Shown here: piece by piece, positions 18,229 to 22,772 of the stretch
Layout of the letters: every line of letters starts with the position of its first letter
How positions within the stretch are numbered: the first letter of the stretch is position 1
Assembly: GCA_036897625.1 (NCBI GenBank)
Contig: JAYMTA010000957.1
Coordinates: forward strand, 1-22,772
Origin: Pelargonium cotyledonis
Taxonomy: Eukaryota; Streptophyta; Magnoliopsida; Geraniales; Geraniaceae
Direction of reading: 5' to 3'
Length of the DNA stretch: 22,772 nt
Notes under the pieces: generated by a model
The model's database searches: none
Seen by the model: the letters and a program-made list of their open reading frames with translations, nothing else
Told to the model about the DNA's origin: nothing
Program-made: the position numbers and the translations under genes

Positions 18229-20855
18229 TCAATGCTCTACTTCCTCATCAGAATCCTGAGATGGTGAGCTCATTGCTGCTTTTGCGGTTTCAAAAGAATC
18301 TTCATTCTGAGAATTCGACTCTTCTCGGATTGTATATGATGCACAATCCGATCCCTCAACCGGGTTGCAGTCATTGTTGATGCTAAGATAATTTGTCAAC
18401 ACCTTCTTCGCCCCCAACCCGTGTTCTTGAATCTTGCTGATAGTCACGTATGGTGATCTGATCTCTCTCTTTGAAGGGCTAATGAGCTTCGCAGGCGAAA
18501 AGTTTGGCGTTGCAAAAGCTGTTTTGTAGGGAGAGCTAGAGACGTGCACCGAGAAAGGAACTGAGATAGTCTTGTGAGGTACTAATGCACCAACTTGCGT
18601 GTGTTTAGTCAAGTCATCCACGTACAAGAGATCATCAATCCGTGCCACGATGTTGAACGCTAGGCTCTCAAGAACGCGCGAGTAGCTCTCCAAGATGGAT
18701 TTCCCGACATCCTAAAACACGAGACAAGAGATGTTAGGAGCTGTTGCAATGAAAAACATGTAATCTTGAACGAGAGAGAAATCGAAAGTTGTGAAGTTTT
18801 GAACCTTGTTGCATTGGATTTTACTCATGTCTAGGGTTGTCTGAGGGAGACCCGGGAAGCGTTGCTTCAAGCAGAGAAGGAGGGTTTCGGCTCTTTCTGC
18901 TAGCAACTCCCTCTTATCCCCATCGTTCATGAGATCCTTAACTATTCCCCACGAGGACTTCGAGGATCTGTTTGTGTTAGTACTAGGTTTTGAGCTGGTT
19001 CTTTTTCGCCACACGTATGTCGAAGCTTCCACTCTGTTAGCTATCTCTAAAGCTTGATGTTCGGAGGACAAATCAAGGCAAGCAAGCAGACATTCAGCGG
19101 AAAATTGATCAGATGAAACATATCGGTATATAAAATCTCCCAAGCTGGCTCTTGCACTCTGAAACCAAGTTGGAGCAACAACATTAAAACCACTCACTTA
19201 CTCTATTTATTAACCTATAATGAGTCTTAACGAGGTTTTGTTTTTAGCGTGTAATACCTTTGGAAGCGTGTCAAAGTACGAATCGGGGACTTCCATTTCA
19301 GCTAAAGTGATGCTGTTGATGGCCACAGCGGCTTTGAGTATCTGATTTGTGCAATCCCGCGTGTGCTGCAACTGTTTTCTTGTATCTTCGTGGAGGCCAC
19401 CTAGAGGAACTCGAGGCACGGGTAGCCACCATTTTTCCTCTTGGCGCTGAAGAGCCTTCCCAAACGACGCTGAACCATCAGGATCTGAGGCTAAATTTCC
19501 CTGATCAACATACCAGAACTTCGTATCGTTGAAACTGTCTAGTACTTCCTGGAGAAAAGATCGCCAAATTCAGAATGACCTCTCAGAATGGAAGTAATTT
19601 ACAAATGAGCAAACGGGTAGAATCAAATCTTACGAGTAGCATATTGTCTAGTTTGCGTAGAGCAGGAAGATTGATGTAAAGGTCTGATCGGGGCCTACAA
19701 GTCATGACCTGAATCACAGCAAGAACAGTGAACACAAAAGAGCGAAGTGTTGGGTATTTTGTAAATGCGACAAAACTGTTGGTTTAACATAACATAGAAA
19801 TGAGTAAATGTCCCGATATCTTTGCTTAGGTTACACCTAATGCCTCAGTTTACAAACTTGGCAATCGTTTGTGAATATTGAGTATATAAAAAAACTTGCT
19901 ATTGAAAGTGAAAAAAGGCAAAACAAATGAGGCAGTCAAGTAACATTAGAGCACAGAAACTTAGAGAGGCATCTTGTAAAGCCCCATACTTCAGTGAGAC
20001 TAGAAATTTACCTCAAGCTTGCTACCGTCGGGAAATGTTTGCCAAGAAGGTATCAACTCAATAATGTGATCACTAACCGAAAGAAACCACTCCATCTCCC
20101 TTCGCCACAATGCTTTCTTCTCGGGAGGAAATGGTTCGAGTCTCCATAGTTGTCCAAACAAGGTAGCTGCAAAATTGGGCATAGAAATAGCAATGTCAAG
20201 TCCATCAGAACCCATCACAACAATGGCTTTTGCATTTTTCACAAATTCTCTTTTTCAAGAACAAAACACAAAACACCAAATTTGAAATGCCAAACAAAAC
20301 TTGAAAACATATACCACAAAGATTAGTAATGGCATTAGAAATAGCCAGTGCTGTGGAAACACCATTCCCACAACCAGACATGTCTTCTCCAAGCAGCAAT
20401 TTTGCAAACCTTTCCTTCATCATCTCAACCTCTAGAAAAAACCCATAAAGCCACAATCAAAACCACCAACCATATTATCACAACTTTCACAATCCAAATC
20501 CAACTCCAATTCCAAATAGTGTGTGCTTAAGAGTGAGAGAGGGGTACAGAAAATTGATACCTGAAATGGCTGAGCCTTGCCTCTCTAGCTTCTTATCTCC
20601 ACAACCACCATGACTGTTACAATCTGGTGCTTCATCTTTCTTCACAGACCAACCCAATGAAGGTGGAGAAGATGAATCCTCAGAGCTACTGTGACTCTGA
20701 TCCTCAACCCCAGTGGCTTCTGAGGTCAAAAAATCAGAACTTGAACTGCTCTCCCTACCCTTTTCCTCAATAAAATCCTTAAAAGTCTTCACTTCACAAA
20801 ACCCATCTCTCTTCTTCTCCTCAAAAACCCCACCTTTCTCAACCAAACCCTCCAT
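18229..20855 (-). CDS. Rop guanine nucleotide exchange factor (PRONE domain), RopGEF5-like, 589 aa, seven exons
   Basis: Coding exons: 20561-20855, 20315-20431, 20012-20166, 19634-19708, 19258-19548, 18805-19158 and 18229-18711. They total 1770 bases in one frame, with GT-AG introns. RopGEFs catalyse GDP/GTP exchange on plant Rho-type GTPases (ROPs) at the plasma membrane, downstream of receptor-like kinases, in polar growth and hormone signalling. The catalytic PRONE domain spans about residues 99-464: [66 protein letters not shown] (225-231), [11 protein letters not shown] (251-261), [12 protein letters not shown] and [20 protein letters not shown] (437-456). The 98-residue N-terminus is Ser-rich and variable. 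The C-terminus (465-589) has several SP/TP sites and an acidic end, as expected for a phosphorylated regulatory tail. The start MEGLVEKGG is the first in-frame ATG after an upstream in-frame TAA. It resembles Arabidopsis RopGEF5 most, from memory. Confidence 0.96.
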
Positions 20856-21018
20856 AGCCGCTTCTCTCAGAAAACAGAGCTGCTCAGTGCTCAACCAATG
20901 AAAGAGCCAAAACCCATCTCTGAAATGCAGATTCTGAAGAGGTTTTGAGATCCAAATGCCAAACAAAGAAATGGGTCTCGAGTCTCGACCCAGTAGAGTC
21001 CAAGCTTCTTATTGAGCT

Positions 21019-21120
21019 TCAACAATGGCTGACCAATCCTGAGCTGTTGATGTACCTGTTGCTGGGTCTCTTCTCTTTCTTCTTGGTGAGGGAAAGCTCC
21101 ATTTTTGTGGTCACAGCCAT
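21019..21120 (-). other. Candidate uORF (33 codons) in the RopGEF leader
   Basis: ATG at 21118-21120, stop TGA at 21019-21021, about 165 bp upstream of the main start. The predicted peptide starts MAVTTKMELSLTKKKEKRPS and is strongly basic. It would lower translation of the RopGEF if the transcript starts upstream of it, but the transcription start is not known. Confidence 0.4.
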
Positions 21121-21190
21121 GTCTGGTTTTGAGGCCAAAAGGGTGGTTTTTGGAATATCAAATTTGAAGAGGAACAAGAAAAAAACAAGG

Positions 21191-21222
21191 TGATGATGAT
21201 GATGATGAAGAAGAAGAAGAAA
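21191..21222. repeat. GAT/GAA trinucleotide microsatellite
   Basis: About six GAT units followed by about five GAA units. In the direction of the RopGEF gene it reads CTT then CAT, a pyrimidine-rich tract common in plant 5' untranslated regions. Confidence 0.85.
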
Positions 21223-21229
21223 ATGGTAA

Positions 21230-21304
21230 TTACTGAAGCTGGCTCAAGCACATGAACATGGAGAGCGTCTTGTTGTTGTGGTGTTTCAAAAGATTTTTCA
21301 CCAT
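21230..21304 (-). other. Candidate uORF (24 codons) in the RopGEF leader or promoter
   Basis: ATG at 21302-21304, stop TAA at 21230-21232. The peptide starts MVKNLLKHHNNKTLSMFM. Its composition is less AT-biased than random upstream DNA. Whether it is transcribed is not known. Confidence 0.3.
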
Positions 21305-21319
21305 TTTAACCCTTGGGAT

Positions 21320-22772
21320 GAGCTAAAACAATGGCTCCAAAGATGAGATGAGAAGGGTTGGTTAATTATTAATTAATGCAAGTTTGGTTCAAAAATATAG
21401 TAATTAATTAAGGTCCATGGCCATGGGAGTTGTGTAGGTGACGGATCTGTCAATGTTAATTTATATCCCTACCAATTTATTATCTCATGGTCGAGGGGTT
21501 GAAATTACCAAATTGCCCTTTTAAAATAACCCAAAGTTGGCCTGTTTGAACTCGTAGATTTTGTAATCGTGCTCAATTTGAAGAATCCAACACGTCTATC
21601 AATCGTATCATGTATGTGTTGGGTTAAGTCGTCTCTAACGTGATGGCTATATCACGCAAAGTGAGTTGTGTCATGACCGTGTCAACACACACATTTAGTT
21701 ATCATGTAAATGTGTGCGTTTAACAAGAACAACCATCATGTTTTAACACGACTTAATAAAACCAAAGAAGCTCGATCATTAAATAAGAACCAAAAAAAAT
21801 ACTACCGAACTGAATCCCAACACGATTAAAATGAATATAAATAGTAATTCATAACTTATCAATTTTGTATATAATTCAATTTTCAACCATTAACATGCAA
21901 ATATTTTTCTTCTCATAATTATTATTCAAAAAAGACAATTATAAAAACTCCATTTGTTGTGAATTTGATAAGGAAAATAGGGAATATTTTGAATTTTTGG
22001 AGCGTACTTGCATTGGTAAACACAATGTTACTTTTATTGAGAATGTTTCACCTTTTTATCTTCTTTTTACTTTTTAAAAAAAATTACTGCTAGTCCTTTA
22101 ATTTGTTTACAAATTTTATTTTATTTTTAGAAATTTTGAGGAACAGAAAATAAAAGTAATGGGAAATTGGTCGATCCATAGGAAACTCAGTTTGATGATA
22201 CTTAGGATATGACTGAAAATGATGTTTTTGTCTCAGTAGCTAAAAGCCTGGAAAAACAAACACATGGAAAGGGTATTTTGGTAATTTAGCAATAATATTG
22301 GGGCATTTTGTTACTCATCTCACCACATTTGGAGACAATTTTTGTATAATTATATTGAATGACTGTATGGATTTTGGTTTAAATTTAAAAGGCACACATT
22401 ATTAGGGTTCATGAGGGTTGTTTTGGGAATTTTAATAGGGTAACTACACATGCCCTTTGTTTTGATTATTTATAAAAATTGAAAATGAAAAACTAATATC
22501 TTTATTTAAACTTTTCGAATTTGGTAACAACTCGAGAATCAGTATCACACGTCAGACACTGAAACCACATATTTTTTGAATAATATTTATTTTTTAGCAT
22601 GTTTACAAGTATTCTTCTTACCGACAATAATAAATGAAAATTGTTCAAAAATATGCAAAACCGAACTTGTAGATAGTTATTAAATTCAGGCACATTTATC
22701 AGTACGTAGACTACACGTGACTAGCTATAAAATATTGAATTTACTTATATGTTTCAAACATGTGTATAATAT
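21320..22772. other. AT-rich upstream DNA of the RopGEF gene, no gene seen
   Basis: No exon pattern is visible on either strand; the open frames are short and AT-biased. 21580-21830 is ACACG-rich like the stretch near 10330-10700. A CTATATTTTT motif on the minus strand near 21395-21405 could be a TATA box, which would give a RopGEF leader of more than 500 bases, but this is weak. Confidence 0.45.

Noticed and set aside
20856-20966. N-terminal extension of the RopGEF first exon up to 20966
   Set aside because: The frame is open, but 20964-20966 is TTG, not ATG. There is no in-frame ATG between the upstream in-frame TAA and the ATG at 20855, so it is most likely 5' untranslated sequence.
20945-21193. 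Plus-strand frame of 82 codons with a hydrophobic stretch
   Set aside because: It starts with TTG and is antisense to the RopGEF leader. The hydrophobic run comes from a pyrimidine-rich leader read in reverse.
1-22772. CRISPR arrays, operons, phage or bacterial defence systems
   Set aside because: The window is plant nuclear DNA with spliced genes. The tandem repeats present lack regular spacers and are degenerate.

Overview
This window is nuclear DNA from a flowering plant, most likely a eudicot. The genes have spliced structures with GT-AG introns, the intergenic DNA is AT-rich, and plant-specific families are present (a PRONE-domain RopGEF and a plant-type PI31). There is also a Stowaway-like MITE and a tRNA gene with the plant CAA element. 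The species cannot be fixed from the sequence alone. Exon structures below were built by hand from splice motifs, reading-frame continuity and remembered family conservation; no alignment was run.

Every gene I can support lies on the minus strand. From right to left, which is the direction of transcription, they are: (1) a 7-exon RopGEF of 589 aa, 18229-20855, whose leader may carry two upstream ORFs; (2) a 9-exon proteasome inhibitor PI31-type gene of 298 aa, 13852-17186; (3) a tRNA-Ser(AGA) gene, 13141-13222; (4) a 2-exon gene for a small secreted peptide with six cysteines in the mature part, 79 aa, 11908-12234; (5) a 5-exon gene for a conserved plant protein of unknown function, 165 aa, 5977-7754; (6) a single-exon gene for a basic protein, up to 355 aa, 2824-3891, that resembles the N-terminal extension of plant DEAD-box helicases but has no helicase core.

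The rest is non-coding. 1-2823 holds no exon I can defend. 3990-5280 is plain intergenic DNA. 5290-6026 is a nested set of tandem repeats that has duplicated the last exon of gene 5. 8000-11900 is repeat-rich intergenic DNA with G-boxes, a short tandem repeat, a T21 tract and ACACG-rich decayed repeat sequence. 12300-13140 is AT-rich with a MITE. 17250-18120 holds two further sets of degenerate repeats. 21320-22772 is AT-rich upstream DNA.

The genes do not form a pathway. They are ordinary housekeeping and signalling genes: Rop GTPase activation, proteasome regulation, translation, and one possible secreted signal. I found no previously undescribed multi-gene system. The most notable points are the duplicated terminal exon, the small cysteine-rich peptide that a simple ORF search misses, the orphan helicase-type N-terminal domain, and the candidate uORFs of the RopGEF.
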